Positions 10,770-23,154 are shown, numbered from the stretch's first letter. The stretch is DNA of 64,000 bases from Acanthamoeba castellanii str. Neff (GCF_000313135.1 NW_004457610.1:1-64000), one strand, 5' to 3'. The notes: a model not told the origin generated them from the letters alone. Made by a program: numbers and translations.

Positions 10770-13700
10770 TCACACGCCTCGCGTCTGGCCAAGTGCGTCG
10801 GGCTCAGGACGGGGGAGGTCCCAGATCCAGGGCTCGTCGCGTGGTCCATAGCGCTCCAGCGGCTCTATTCGATAGGGCAGCGGAATCACCACCGAGTCTG
10901 CACACACACCCCACACGCACTGCATTGTCGGCCGGGCTGCACCAGGCGGAGGCGTGGAGAGAGCTGGAGAGGGGGGGTACCTTTGGACAGAGCGGCAGGT
11001 GCGGAGCCTGCGATGAAGGTTCGGTCGTCGAAGTGGGAGGGGAGGAACAGGACCCCGATCTCGAAGTTGCGGATCATCAGCTGCGTGTTGCCCTTCTGCA
11101 GAGCGCCCCACGCGGCCTTGGACAGGTTGGCGCTGGTCAGACACACCCTGTTGCAGGCCACAACGAAACAAAGAACAACGAAACAAATTGTGAATCAGCG
11201 TTTGTGCGCGGAGGAGAAGAGCGACAAGTGGTACCAGGCCAAGTGAGAGTCACGGTGTCGCGTGAAGCACTTGATGTGGGGCGTTACACGGCCTCGACTC
11301 TCTGGCATGGCCTTGTACTGGCGAAACAGAGGCGTCATAAAGTCTTTCCTGTTGCTCTCCCCAAAGCACAGCGAACCTGCACATTCCACACCAAAGCCCC
11401 AAAAAGAGGTGAGCAGGGCAGGTGCTGGACAACTGGTGTGGGCGGACTGGGGTAACCTCCGGCTGCGTAGCCGTCGATCGAGCTTCGCACGTAGTCCACC
11501 GTCGGCCATACAAGCTCCACCTGCGCTTCCTTCTTGCTCTATTGGGTTGGTGGACGTGTGGGCGTGTACGCTGTGAGGTGGCTTCGTCTGGCCATCATGG
11601 GCTGCAGGTGCGTCGTACGTCGGACGATCCGGCGGAGGCCATGAGGCTCTGCCCGAACTCCTCCTCGACCCACTTGGCAGTGAGGGAGCCGACCGAGGAG
11701 AATTGACAGGCCACCGACGAGCGTCGCTCAATCTCGGCCGGCATGGTGACCCTGGACAATAGGCCGCGCAGGCGCATGTGTCCGTACCGGTTTAGCGTTG
11801 CTCCTGTAGAGCGCGACGAGACACGAAGCGAGCGTTAGCAAGTGAGATGGATTGTGCGGGGGGGGGGGGAAGCGTGTACGCGAGTGATAGCCCGGCACGC
11901 TGGTGACGAGGGCTACGCGTACGGCGGAGTAGTCGTAGTGTCGTAGCGAGGAGGGCTGGAACTGGAGCTGTCGCTCGTTGCCCATGTGGCCGAAGTAGTC
12001 CACCAGCGTGTCCTCGAAATCCTGAGCCAGCCCAGAACCTTGACTGCTGCTGGCGGACGACGCACCCTTCGGCACAACAACAATAACACCACTTTTAGTG
12101 TTGGCTCTCTCATTGCACCACCAGAGACTCTTGTTGGGGTACCCCTCTCTTCTTTGGGAAGTCTTGCAACCAAATGCCCTGCGTTTTTCTCTCGTAGTCC
12201 TTCTGTATGAGGTTGGCGGTGGTGATCGCTACGCGCAACGTGTCTATTATGGCATTGATAGGCTCGCGTGTGAGTGTCAGCCACCGATGCGATGGCGCGC
12301 ATTGGACGTACCTTTCCAAAACAGAAGCATCATCTTGCCGTGGTGGCATCCGTAATCCAGCACCCACGGCTTGTGGTAGTGCACGTTGGGCGGCGGTGGA
12401 TGGGGCAGCACCTGGCGCACCACACACGAGTTAATCAACATGGAAGGAAGTACAACACAGTTTTCTAGATGAGACATATCATACGACAAGGGGCTGTTGC
12501 ATTACCCCAACGTTTCTCTCGCCATGTATGAGAGACCAGGGCACACGTTTGAGTACGGGACACCGACGCATGAGCCAATCCATGTCCACCTGGTACGTCA
12601 CAATCACCGCACGCTCCACATTTTCCTGAGGGAACATACAAACAAACAAAGAAAATAGGATTAACGAAGCTCTCGATCGATACAACGTAGGAGGAGGGCA
12701 GAGAGCGTCGTGGGTACGGGAATGATCTGCCTGATCCCGAGGGCTCCTTGGTTCGCGTCGGCAGGAAATCTAAGCGAGACGCGCGGCACGAGATCACTGG
12801 TGAGCATTCAATGCGTCAGTGAGCGCGCAAGAGAAGCTGAAGGAGGAGCATACTTGGGAAGCCAGTTGAGATGATAGTACGGTTCGGCTTCGGCGAACGA
12901 GTTCGAAGGCACGAGCTCGCCTGCCAGATCTGCTTCGTCGTCGTCGACGACGACCAGCTCCGGCTGTTCGTCTCCTTCAGGAGACTCCCCGACGCTCAGC
13001 AGCTTGTCGATGGCCGCCTCTACATTCCAGTCGAGCTTGGCCAGCACCTTGCGAATCTGGTCGGGTGGGAGGTGTGGAAGCACGCCGGCCACGTCGTCCA
13101 TCGCCTTGTCTTGGTCCCGCTTCGACAAGGCGGTCCTTGCCGGCACTGGCACTGGGCTGGCATCGTCGTCCGACTCCCGGGTGAGGTCGAGCACCTTGAC
13201 CGTGGCGCCGTGCTCACCGAATTCAAACTCGAGCGGCACCAGCTCGCTGCCCGCGCGCCGATGAGAGGCCCTCCCACCAGGTCCCGTGCGTGCTGCACCG
13301 TCGTGCGTGTCCTGCTTCACATTCCTCTCGCCGCCGCCGTCTTCTCCTTGTTGTGTGTTGCTCTCGTGCTCGAGTCGCCGTCGCTTTGCCGGGTCAACTG
13401 GGTCGTCGTCCCCCTCCGCTGCTTGCGTGTCCGCCTTAGCTCTCTTTAAGGGTGATCGTTCGTGTGAACGGTCGCGTGATGGTCTCTCGAGCCGGAAGCA
13501 GTAGTCAGCGGCGAGCAGGCACAGCACGTCGCCCACCCTGTACAGCGCATTCAATCCACACAACTCAGGCCACGCACGTTTTCACGAGAGCGAGAAGGAA
13601 GGGTGCGCCCACCGCATCTCGGCCGTGTCACCCTTGCGGGCGAGTATCGTTTCCCTTTCCACCGCACCCTCGCGACAGTGGCGCACCACGGAGGGATTCG

Positions 13701-14149
13701 CCCCTGTCTTCGCGGCACGTTGTGGAAGGAAGACGAGGCAGAGAGAAGGCTTTGAGTGTTCCACACCTTCAGAAAGAGAGCAGGAGAGGCGTACCAAAGT
13801 CACAACCACCACGCCGCTGTTGCCATTGCGAACAGATCGTGCCTCCAGCTCAACCTGCTGCCGACTAACCCGCCTGGTGGATTAACATTCATGCAGCATT
13901 AGATTGAAAGCAATTCACTCTGGGTAGCACTGCTCAGGGAGGCTCATGTTACTTGTCTTGTACACCGAGTTGACCTCCTCGCCCGACTGCAACACGCCCG
14001 GCGATTAACAAGGATCTCCGACCATCCGCTCTGCTCTGGGAAGCGCCAGCGTGGGAGAGGCCACTGCCCGTTCCTGCCACCTCAAAGATAGGCACCAGCT
14101 CAAAGGAAGCATTCCCTTCCTCTTCGTCCTTGAATCCCTCCCAATCCAT
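10770..14149 (-). CDS. TDP1: Tyrosyl-DNA phosphodiesterase 1 with N-terminal FHA and CUE-like domains
   Basis: TDP1 removes topoisomerase I peptides from DNA 3' ends. Both catalytic HxK motifs are present: [10 protein letters not shown] (plus about 12325) and PHIKCFTRH (plus about 11255), the latter followed by [11 protein letters not shown]. Other landmarks are [18 protein letters not shown], the early [10 protein letters not shown] segment and a C-terminus like the family ([17 protein letters not shown]). Upstream exons encode an FHA domain of the PNKP/aprataxin kind: [14 protein letters not shown] joined by splicing to [13 protein letters not shown], then TGANPSVV and a [13 protein letters not shown] end. 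An acidic, Lys/Arg-rich linker follows, then a CUE/UBA-like helix bundle ([20 protein letters not shown]). The start used is [11 protein letters not shown] at 14149. FHA splice junctions restore conserved residues exactly, so the fusion looks real. Confidence 0.88.
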
Positions 14150-14446
14150 TCGAAGATCGAGCGGAAAACAAAGAGTTTGGGCTTCGAGGAAAACATTGGT
14201 GTTCTGCGGAAGTAAACCGGGGGTCTGCGGCGTGTCGAGAGAACGACGTGACGCAGTAGACGAGAAGAGCAACACACGGTAGCTGGGGGTGATAATAAGG
14301 GTTTTACTTTACAGATGTGGCGTGTCTTCTCTTTGCACGTATCTACATGCGGTGATGATCAGCAATAACTTACGACGGTCCTTTTCCTCCTTTACATCCT
14401 CACTCTGCTTCCACCTCGCGCTCAGTGCCGACATGGCTGATACGTA

Positions 14447-15434
14447 TCAGAGCGCGAGGTGTTCGAGTTCGAGGGTGTGGTCTTCCATCTCGATGTCGCG
14501 GCAGCAGAAGTAGTAGGTGAAGCCGTCCTTGAAGGTGACGCCGATCTGCTGCATGCTGTTGCCGGCGAAGAAGAGGTCGCTCACGGTCGCCTTGCCGCCA
14601 AAGTGACTTCGCGCACCGCGCGGGTAGTTGTAGAGGGTCTCCTGCTGCGCCTTGACCCAGACCGTGGTACCGACCTCGAGCTCGCTCACCTCGGGCGTGC
14701 GACGGAGGACCACGCCGCTGTTGGCGCCGTTGGCCTCGCCGTGTTCTCCCCTCGCGCCCTTGTCTCCGCGGTCGAGCAGGAGGAAGTAGTCGAGCTCGTG
14801 CATCAGCTGCTCGAAGGTGACGTTGGGCGGCGGCTGCACGATGCCCGTGCGCAGGAAGTCCAGCACGCCCTCGAACACGCGCCCGTTACGGTCGAGGTAG
14901 TAGGCACCGTCGACCTGCGTCAGCGCGTGGCGCCCGGAGAACATGGCCTCGAAGTAGGAGCCCTTTCGGCACAGCGTGGCGCGCGTGGTCACGTACAAGA
15001 CGCCACCCTGCACAACCAAACGTCCCACCTCCAGTTAGCGACATTGACCCAGGAAACACCCATTCACGCCCATTCCTCGCATTCCCGTGGGGCGAGGCGA
15101 CGCACGAAGCGTTGGGAACGCCGCGGAAGCCAAAGAGAAAAAGATGAAGTGGAAGAGATGACGAGGGGAGAGAGGAAGAACGTACGACGTTGAGACGAAT
15201 GAGGTGGACGTTGCGAGCCTGCTCGTCGACAATGCATTGGTCGCGAAAGGCGGCTTGCTTGCGTTCGAGCTCCCACTTTTGTCGTTCGTGCTGGAGCTGG
15301 TGCAGCTCGCGCAGTGCAGCCTCGTAGACGTGGTTCAGGGCCAAGGCCGCGTCGGCGCCCGAGCTCGTCGAGCTGCTGAAGTTGTGCGTCGCCTCGCCCA
15401 GCTCGGCCACCAGTTGTGTAAGAGTCCTGCTCAT
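14447..15434 (-). CDS. BTB/POZ (KCTD-type) protein
   Basis: Exon 1 (15186-15434) encodes a short helical N-terminus. Exon 2 (14447-15007) completes a T1/BTB fold: the junction gives IRLNVGGVLYVTTRATL, the classic KCTD start, then GSYFEAMFSG, YYLDRNGRVFEGVLDFLRTG and FEQLMHELDYFLL. A C-terminal part of about 110 residues has beta-rich features (VGTTVWVKAQQETLYNY, GVTFKDGFTYYFCCRDIEME). KCTD proteins often oligomerise and act as Cullin-3 adaptors. No channel domain is present. It lies head to tail with TDP1, about 300 bp away. Confidence 0.85.
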
Positions 15435-15815
15435 CCTGATCTTGGAGGATATTCGCGAATCTGTGGAGTTCTGCGGCTTGTTGTGGGTTGATGTTGTTGG
15501 CCTTGTGCAGGCAGAGGCGGTTGCTGGATTAGTTGTCGCTAGACGTCTACGCGATAACTAATGCCTTCGGCTGGCTGTGGGGTCGCCTCGCGCGCAGTTG
15601 TAGTGGTAGTGCAGGGGTGCAGTCGAAGGTGTGGAAAATGGCGAGGAAGGAGGGCCGCCTTTGTTGTCGGCGCCTGTCGCTGGTGTCAATGCGCGTTGAT
15701 GTATTCTCCTGACAGACGCCTGTTGTTGGGACCTTCTTGGCGAGGCTCTTGGGCTTGATCGTGTTCTGCTCGTTTGCAGCCAGGATTCAGTCATCCGAAT
15801 TTCGCCGCGTGACCA

Positions 15816-16034
15816 ATGGCAACGGCACCTGACGAACGCTCACGTAATGTCACTCGAATTCTCATCGAGTCGTTCTCTAAGAACAAGGAAAAGATCGAGA
15901 AAATAAGAGAATTCTGGAAAAGAAAATCACATGCTGCGGACGCCCGCCCATTGCAGCCAATAGAACCAACTCATCCCTGCCAAAAACAGAAGGGGGATCT
16001 GTTGTACCTTTTGGGCATCATCAGTGTCAAGTTC
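15816..16034 (+). pseudogene. Short open frame cut off by CpG-poor insertion
   Basis: MATAPDERSRNVTRILIES followed by a lysine-rich helical stretch (KNKEKIEKIREFWKRK) is in host-like CpG-containing sequence up to about 15955. The frame then runs into CpG-poor DNA with different composition. It may be a small gene, or a first exon separated from the RRM gene downstream by the insertion. No family is recognised. Confidence 0.3.
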
Positions 16035-16880
16035 TGAGTGAAACAGGGCTGTATGTGCATGTGTATAAACAAGAGAGTGGCCTACAGGACTTTTACCTTC
16101 TCTTGTGTGAGCAGTGGAACAGGGATATGTGGTGTCAGTTCAGACAATTTGGTATGCAGCATGAAGAGAAACTTTTTGTTGGGTACAACACATGGGTGGG
16201 GCACTTGGACTATTGAGGGCTCACCTGCAGTGGAGGACCTCTCTGATGAAGGAATAAACAATATTTCTGGTACATTGTGTGTACCTGTTGTTTCTTATGT
16301 GAACATGGCATAGGCCAACTCTAGCTTGCCTTGGTTGCTGAAGCAGGGGCAATTGCCTGGTGAGCCTGTGGGATTGTTGGGATCAGCTCAACATTGCAGC
16401 TATCATTTAAGAGTTTGTTGTTACTATGACACACCTGAGGCAGCACACAAGCCACTGGAGGGCCTTCACCTTGGATGGAGCCAGTGTGTTGGGTCTAGGG
16501 GCACATACACATTGCCACTCTGTAACACACTGTGGCCATGGCAAAGTGGTGACAATCATCTGAGACATCAGCTGCATGAAGTTGAGGCAGGGAGAAAAAA
16601 AGGGTATGTACCCAAGCACACTGATGACCATTGGAATCAAAGGAAATGCTTGTGTGGGCTGCCCTGCCCTTCTTGGGTTCTTGCCAGGCTTGAATTATTG
16701 CAATTTTAGTGTGACCTCTCCCTGTTACACTGCACTGAGCTGCAACAGCATGAGTAGTGCACCACAGCTGGCGCTCATGGCATGGAGAGTGCACAGCTCT
16801 TGAACAGACAGAACAGGTCAGGGGCTGCCCCTCCATCTGTCCCAAGCCACAAGGATTTGTTTTTTTCCTTTTTTTACAAA
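15960..16880. mobile_element. CpG-depleted insertion, probable transposon relic
   Basis: About 0.9 kb with almost no CpG but many TpG and CpA, between CpG-rich host sequences. Composition matches the DIRS relic at the left edge. Several broken open frames run through it on both strands, but no domain could be named. No clear terminal repeats or target duplications were found. It ends about 50 bp before the RRM gene start. Confidence 0.5.
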
Positions 16881-16931
16881 ATCGTAATATTTCCTCTTTT
16901 TCGGCTTGGGCCAAAATCAATTTGCGAGCTG

Positions 16932-18619
16932 ATGGAAGGAGAACATGAGCAACGAGAGGAGGTGGCAGCTCAGAGGGATGGCGAAGACCAAAAGGACGAG
17001 AGAGAGCGCAAGGACGAGAGGGACGATAGGGATGTGAGAGATGAGAGAGATCATCACGAAAGCGACAGGAGGGACGAGAGGGACGAGAGAGACCACAGAG
17101 ATCGCAGAGACCATAGAGACCATAGAGACCATAGAGATGAGCGGAGGGATTCCCCCAGAGTAAGATTACGCTGCACACCTACACCAGCAAGCCTGCATTC
17201 TTCCTTTACTTCATCCCCACTCTATTGATCCCACATGAACAGGTTACTGGCGTACTCTACTTCGAAATTAGACGCTAGAGATAAAAGTAGATTAAAATTA
17301 GAGCAACATTAACGCTAGATTGAGAAATTGAACACCAGAAACCCTTTCATCGGTAGAGTCAAGAGCTTCGAGAGGACAGACGGATGCGTGTGAGACTGAC
17401 ATTTTCTTTTTTCTTCGTTCTCCCGCTGACAGGAAGGTCTCAACGCGAACGGTGAGGAGGAGACCAAGCTTTACGTCGCTGGCCTGCATTGGGAGACGAA
17501 CAGAGAGAAACTACAGGAACTCTTCGGGCAGCACGGCACCGTTACTGATGGTGCCACCAAAACCAGCCTTCTTGTTGCTGTTTGCCTAATGCTGCTTCTC
17601 TTACCTGCGGACTGTTCTGTGGCCACACCACCAACACACACATAACACACACACAACACAACACACAGTGAAATTGATTGTCGATCACTTCAGCGGCCGC
17701 TCACGCGGTTTTGCATTCGTGTCGTTTGCCACCTCTGAAGACGCCACCGCAGCTCGCGATGCCATGAACTCTGCGGTTCGTACTCGACGCTCAGCACTTT
17801 TCTCGCTTGTGCCCGCGATCTCCATTTCCCACCAATGCTCGATGCTCTACTCGTCGTTCGCAACAGGATGTCGATGGCCGACGGATCTTTGTCAAGAAGG
17901 CGATGGCAGAGGGCGTTGGTGGCGGCAGAGGGCGCGGCGGCTTCGGTGGCAGAGGCGGCTTCGGTGGCTACGGAGGCTGGAGGGGCGGATTCCGCGGCGG
18001 CATGGGCGGATACCCTGGGTTCCGCGGCGGCTTCGGCGGTCCCTACGGCGGTGGCTACGGTGGCGGCGGTGGCTACGGCGGTCCCTATGGCGGTGGCGGC
18101 TACGGCGGCGGCGGCGGTTATGGCGGTGGTGGCGGCTATGGCGGCTACGATCGAGGCTATGACCGAGGCTACGACCGCGGCTACGGCGGCGGTGGCTACG
18201 ATGGCTATGGCGGCGGCGGCGGTTATGGCGGCAGGGGTGGTTTCCGTGGTGGCGAGCACAGCGCCTACGGCAGGAGGGACTCCCCCTACGGTATGCCCCC
18301 TCGCGGCTCCTACGGCGGCAGAGACTCGGGCTACGGCGGCGGCTACGACTCCTACGGCGCGCCGGGCGGCTACGGCCAAGGCTCGGACGATCGCTACTCG
18401 TCGTCCTACGGCAACTACCCACCAAGCGGTGGCGGCAGCGGCGGCAGCGGTGCGGGCAGCTACGGCGGCTCCTACGGGGGAAGCAGCAGTGGCGGCGGCA
18501 GCAGCAGCTCGGGAGGCGGAAGTGGTGGAGGGAGCAGCAGCGGCAGCAGCGGCAGCAGCTCGGGTTACGCAAGCTACAGCGGAGGCGACTACTCCAGTAG
18601 CTACAGTGAGCGCAAGTGA
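16932..18619 (+). CDS. RNA-binding protein: charged RD/ER-rich N-terminus, one RRM, long glycine-rich tail
   Basis: Four exons: 16932-17159, 17433-17550, 17669-17775 and 17867-18619. The N-terminus of about 76 residues is built of D, R, E and H dipeptides (RRDHRDHRDHRDERR), similar in feel to U1-70K-type arms. A single RRM follows with RNP2 KLYVAGL and RNP1 RGFAFVSF, split over three exons. The last exon is about 240 residues of GGYGG-type repeats rich in G, Y, S and R with RGG-like sites, typical of hnRNP or cold-inducible glycine-rich proteins that phase-separate. It is probably a nuclear mRNA-binding factor. The antisense frames opposite the glycine-rich exon are compositional artefacts. 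Confidence 0.85.
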
Positions 18620-18876
18620 GAGAAGAGGTCCAGATCATCACGCAAGAGGCAAAGGGGCACGCCACCACCCGTTTGGTCAGAAAAATAAAAAGCACCACGC
18701 CGCGGGGCAGCGCGGCGATTTATGAATGGCTTTTGCGATTGGAGGAAAAAGTAGGCGACTTAATTCTAGCGCCCGAAAACATCCGATAGGAAAGAAAAAC
18801 AGGAGCTCAGCGGCGAAAAAAGCAGGCGTCTACTTGAGAATAGCCTCCATTCGTCAATGTTTCTGTTGACGGACAG

Positions 18877-21279
18877 ATGGAAGCACCACGGCAGCTGCAG
18901 GACCACCACGACGAAGCGCACCACGACCTGCCGAGCGAGCCGGGACCGAACCCGATCGGCAAGGCCTGCAACTTTTGTCGCATCTCCCACACCGCCTGCG
19001 GCCCGTACCACTTCACCGCCCCATTCGCTTTCTGTGCTGTGGGTAGTCTGAGCTTCTTGGGCCTAATGTGGTGGTACCAACGTGTGCGTGTATGTCATCA
19101 CACGCCATTTTGTTCTTCTTTTTCTTCAACCCATGTAGAGAGCGACCATGTCGGCGCTGCATCAAGATAGGCAAGGCGCACTTGTGTTCCGACGTGCAGA
19201 TGCGCAAGCGGGGCCGCCCCAGAAAGACCGACCCGCGCTACCGACCCCGTGACCGGAAAGCCGCGGCGGCAGCAGCGGCCTCGTCATCGTCGTCCACCTC
19301 CTACGTAGCTCCTCCCGATAACAGCACCGATGATCGCCATCGCATGACAGTTGCCGTGCACCCCAACGGCGCAGGAACAGGTCTGTGCACCCGCGCTCTC
19401 GTTGCCTTCGGGTATGGCACCGACACTCGGCTATCACTAAACTTGTGTGCGTGATGTGGGCACTGTGCATAGACCATGCGCTTGCGAGGCGGGATCCAGA
19501 CCCTGGGCACCAGCAGCGCGCCACGCACCCGGGGCACTACGACACCGGGGTCCCACTCTACTTCACTTCCCCCGATTCATCCCAGCGCGAGCTCTCCTCA
19601 GATGACGATGACAACGGGAGCGACGATAACGACGGCGGGAGCGACTACGATGATGACGACGACGATGACGACAGTGCGCTGGAGGATGGCGGCTTCGTAA
19701 GGAGGGGATCATCGGCGGTGAAGGCAGAGTCGCAGCTGGCGAATAACGTGATAGAGATGATGTCGGCAGAGATGCGGAAGATGCGGAAGGAGAACCATGA
19801 CCTGCGGGAGAAGATGAGGAGGCTCAAAGAGAAGCACAAACAGGCGAAGAAACGGCTGGCTGAGTTCCTGGACCTCGACCAGCGACCGCACACGCGCATG
19901 AAGATCGACGCCATCGAACTGCCCCGATCCTCCTCTCCGGCGTCTGCACCACCGCCACCACCATCGTCAACCGCAATGCCTTTCTCGTCTCCGCCGCAGC
20001 CTCCACCGCTCATCTCTGCCGCCGCTGTGTCTCCGTCGCTGCGAGAAGCTCGCAAGTATCTGCCCTTCCTCAACCACTACAACATTCCACCTGAGCGGCC
20101 GTTCGTGATCGACAACATGTTCAGGTAGACCTTTTTTCACGCCCACCTTTCCCCCGTGGCACCTGAACTCACGCCACCACGGGCGCCGTTCAGTCACCCC
20201 ATCAGCGCGGTCGTGGTGAATGGCATGGAAGTATCGACACCGCCGCTGTTTCTCTTTACCAACGACGCCTTCGCCACCATGCTGCAGTTCTTACCGGTAC
20301 AGCTCCTGTCGGTATCAGTTCACGAAATACACGCCCTAATCCTCTGTTCCTCTCCCTATTTGGGGTTACTTTAGAGCGAGCTGGCCGGCTCATCGCTGGT
20401 GGGCGTGTGGGCCCAAAACGCCGCGATTGCAAGAAGGATGGCCCCTGTGCTCGTCGCCAAGTGCGCTTACACCCACCATCGCTGTGTTTGCGCTGCGGTG
20501 ACTGCGCACCGGACATTCACTCACAGCAATCACGCAGGGCGCCATGGAGCGTGAGCGAGGTGTATCGGATGAGTTCGCTCCTGCGCCGACGGGACGGCAC
20601 CACGTTCCGTGCCGTGTCGCACGTGCAGTTCTTCTACGATCACTCCGGCATGGTACCATGTCTTGCAACCCCTGGATTACAGTTCACACTTAGCCCTTTC
20701 TAAATGCGCCGCACTCTGTGCACGTATCAGGCCAAGTACTCGATCGCCAAGATGCTCAAGTGGAAGAACGATGTGCTGCATGAGGGCGAGCAATTCGACA
20801 GCTGGGTCGGCATAGCGAATCTTCTGTTCGGCCAGCATCACGCGGGAAATCATCACACCGCTCCTGCTCCATACATCCATCCGATGCACCACCACGGCCA
20901 TCTGACCTCACATCGCTCGGCCAGTCCGCCCTCCCCTCACTCAGCTCCACATCTCGGCGTACCTCTGTCATCAGCCACACATTCGTCTTCGTCTGCGCCT
21001 GACTGCTTCCCGTCGTCTTCTTCATCTTTAGCACCGCCTTCTGTCGCGAGTCTTTCAACCTCGCCCTACTCCTACTCATCTCCTCCGTCGTCTCTTAGCC
21101 AACACGGCCAACTCGGCGCCACCGACGGCGATTCTGCCTCCAGCGAGCGAGACGACATGTGCTACCTGGCACAGCTCCTGTTCGACGCTCCACCCTCGGA
21201 CTACGCCCAGTTCGCGGACTACTCGCACGAGGACATCCACCAGCCGCAGCACCAGCATCAGGTCTGGGACAACATCTGA
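18877..21279 (+). CDS. Zn2Cys6 (fungal-type) transcription factor with AT-hook and PAS-like domain
   Basis: Seven exons: 18877-19004, 19139-19380, 19500-20124, 20194-20296, 20375-20460, 20538-20652 and 20731-21279. The zinc cluster is made across the first intron: CNFCRISHTACGPERPCRRC then an IKIGKAHLC end, giving six cysteines with fungal-type spacing. An AT-hook-like KRGRPRKTDP follows. The middle has an acidic D-rich run, a coiled-coil-like helix rich in K, E and R, and a proline/serine linker. The later part (VVVNGMEVSTPPLFLFTNDAF, RRDGTTFRAVSHVQFFYDHSG) resembles the PAS-like region of Ert1/AcuK-type fungal regulators. The C-terminus is H/S/P-rich. Confidence 0.82.
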
Positions 21280-21408
21280 GAGTTGTGGCACGCCCTTTCG
21301 GTTTGTACAGACCATTTTTTTTAAAACGAACAAAAGACCTTGGTAAAACGAACAAAAGAAAAGTATTTTTTATTTAAATAATATACAATCAGAAGAAAAG
21401 AGCAGGCG

Positions 21409-22149
21409 ATGGTGAAGGTGGTAGTGGCAGTTGACAACTCCTCGAGCGCAGAGCGCGGTAGGTTACCCTCTTGCTTTGCTAAATGTGGCGAGTGGGCTGA
21501 TTTGTTGAGATTGGATCTCTTTTCATCGTGTGGGGTGGACAGCGTTCAAGAGGGCGGTGGAGGTGATGGGAGGGCGAGGCTCGCTGGTGGTGTTGCACGT
21601 GACCGAGGTGGTGACGACGTCCGTGCTGGACCCCTTCCACGACACCCTCGACCACCTGCAAAACGTGGAGGCCCGGGAGACCGCCACCCACGTGCGCAAG
21701 AAGTTCGAAGGGCTGTGCCACAGCGCCAGCCCCAAGGTGCCCACCCCCTTTTACTCGCCGCACACGACACACGCCAACGCGCGCACACGATACACCCACA
21801 ATCAACGCCGCACGCTGGCAGAAACAACGTTCAACCTGCCAGTGCCTGACGATGAACAACACTCGGCCCCAGGTGGCCCAGTGGGAGTATAGGGAGGTAG
21901 AGGCGTCGTCCCCGAAGGAGGCTCTGCTTCGCCAGACCGAGGAGCTGGAGGGTGCCGATCTGCTGGTGGTGGGCCGAAAGGGCATGAGCACTCTCGACAA
22001 GTACGCCCACTACTCACGTCATGCTCGGACGAGCTTGCGTTCATGAGCGTCGTCTAACAACACATACCATCGCATGCAGGCTACTACTGGGGTCTACATC
22101 AGAGTATGTGGTCGCACACGCCCACATGCCCGTCATGGTCGTGCACTGA
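21409..22149 (+). CDS. Universal stress protein (UspA-like)
   Basis: Four exons: 21409-21457, 21543-21736, 21873-22000 and 22080-22149, about 146 residues. It starts MVKVVVAVDNSSSAERAFKR, a standard Usp first strand and helix. It continues with GSLVVLHVTE and ends with the ATP-binding signature DLLVVGRKGMSTLDK, LLLGSTSEYVVAHAHMPVMV. The G-x2-G-x9-G(S/T) pattern is present, which suggests an ATP-binding type. The last exon is only 70 nt. A polyadenylation signal (AATAAA-like) lies near 22250. Confidence 0.88.
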
Positions 22150-22362
22150 GTGTCAACCACACCAATCTCGCCTTGGTTGGCCTTGAATCTATTTATTTTT
22201 CTTCTTTTCCTTTGTTTTCTCTTGGGCGTGTTGGCCAGCGGACTTGTCGGAAATAAAAAACTGGTGCAGAGCAACCAACACGCGGGGGGGGGGTAGTGAG
22301 AAGAAAAGGCAGAGCACCAGCTACTCCCGCACTCATACGATCAACACACACCAACACACAAG

Positions 22363-23154
22363 ATGAGCGACTTGGACAGGTTCAAGGAGGTGATTGCGAG
22401 GCCCTACAGGGACCAGGCCGTGTTCTTCCTGAACGCCTTCTGGAACGAGCACAAGGGCGACGCCGAGCAGCTGTGGAAGTACGTCGCCAAGATGGTGGAG
22501 CTCGACCAGGACCGCAAGGCCGAGGGCTCCGATCTCGATGAGTTCAACGCCCACCGCTTCCTCGAGTTCTGGCAGGAGACCGCCACCGTGGTCAAGCTCC
22601 GCGAGCTGCTGCGCGATCTGGGCCTCGACCGCAAGAAGCGGATGAGCCTCATCGAGTACCTGGTCGTCAAGTACCGCGTCACGGTGCGCGAGCTCGTCAC
22701 CCGCCCGCAGGGCTCCAACGAGGAGCTGGCCCGCGCGCAGGCCGCCCTGAAGGCCGTCCAGGACGAGATCAACAAGATTGAGACCCGCAAGGCCCAGCTC
22801 GAGGCCGCGGCGGCCGGTGCCAGCGGCATCAAGGCCATGCAGGCCAAGAACGAGCTGGCCCAGCTCCTGTCGGCCGATCAGACCGACCTCAACCGCGCCG
22901 TACTCACGGCCGAGGCCGCTGTCCGCAAGGCCCAGAGGCTCGGCGGCGACGCTCACGGTACGCTCTTCCCCCCCCCGCACAAAGATCGAAAGCTTTTTTT
23001 TTTGATTTTATAAAATCAAAACAATTTGGCTTGTGCTCACCGAATTAATGGATTATGCTGCGTGCGTACAGGTGCTCTGTGGTGGATTGAGCGCGAGCTT
23101 ACCGAGATGAAGAAGTACAAGCCCCAGAAGAGCGGCGGCATTGGCCGAGGCTAA
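22363..23154 (+). CDS. abpB: Calcium-regulated 34 kDa-type actin-bundling protein
   Basis: Two exons, 22363-22957 and 23072-23154, about 225 residues. It begins MSDLDRFKEVIARPYRDQAV and has the body of the amoebozoan 34 kDa bundler: helix-rich, charged, with a long coiled-coil-like A/E/K segment (residues about 120-190). The C-terminus GALWWIERELTEMKKYKPQ is highly characteristic of the Dictyostelium protein. It is shorter than the roughly 295-residue Dictyostelium member, and I see no clear EF-hand, so calcium regulation is not assured. The role is cross-linking of actin filaments in the cortex. Confidence 0.72.

Noticed and set aside
10886..11161. Separate small genes for each open segment of 10770-14150
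   Set aside because: The segments are consecutive exons of one TDP1 gene with both HxK motifs in family order.
17690..18725. Large antisense and alternative-frame open frames rich in A/V/T or R/H/S
   Set aside because: They are shadows of the glycine-rich RRM gene, whose splicing and RNP motifs fix the real frame.
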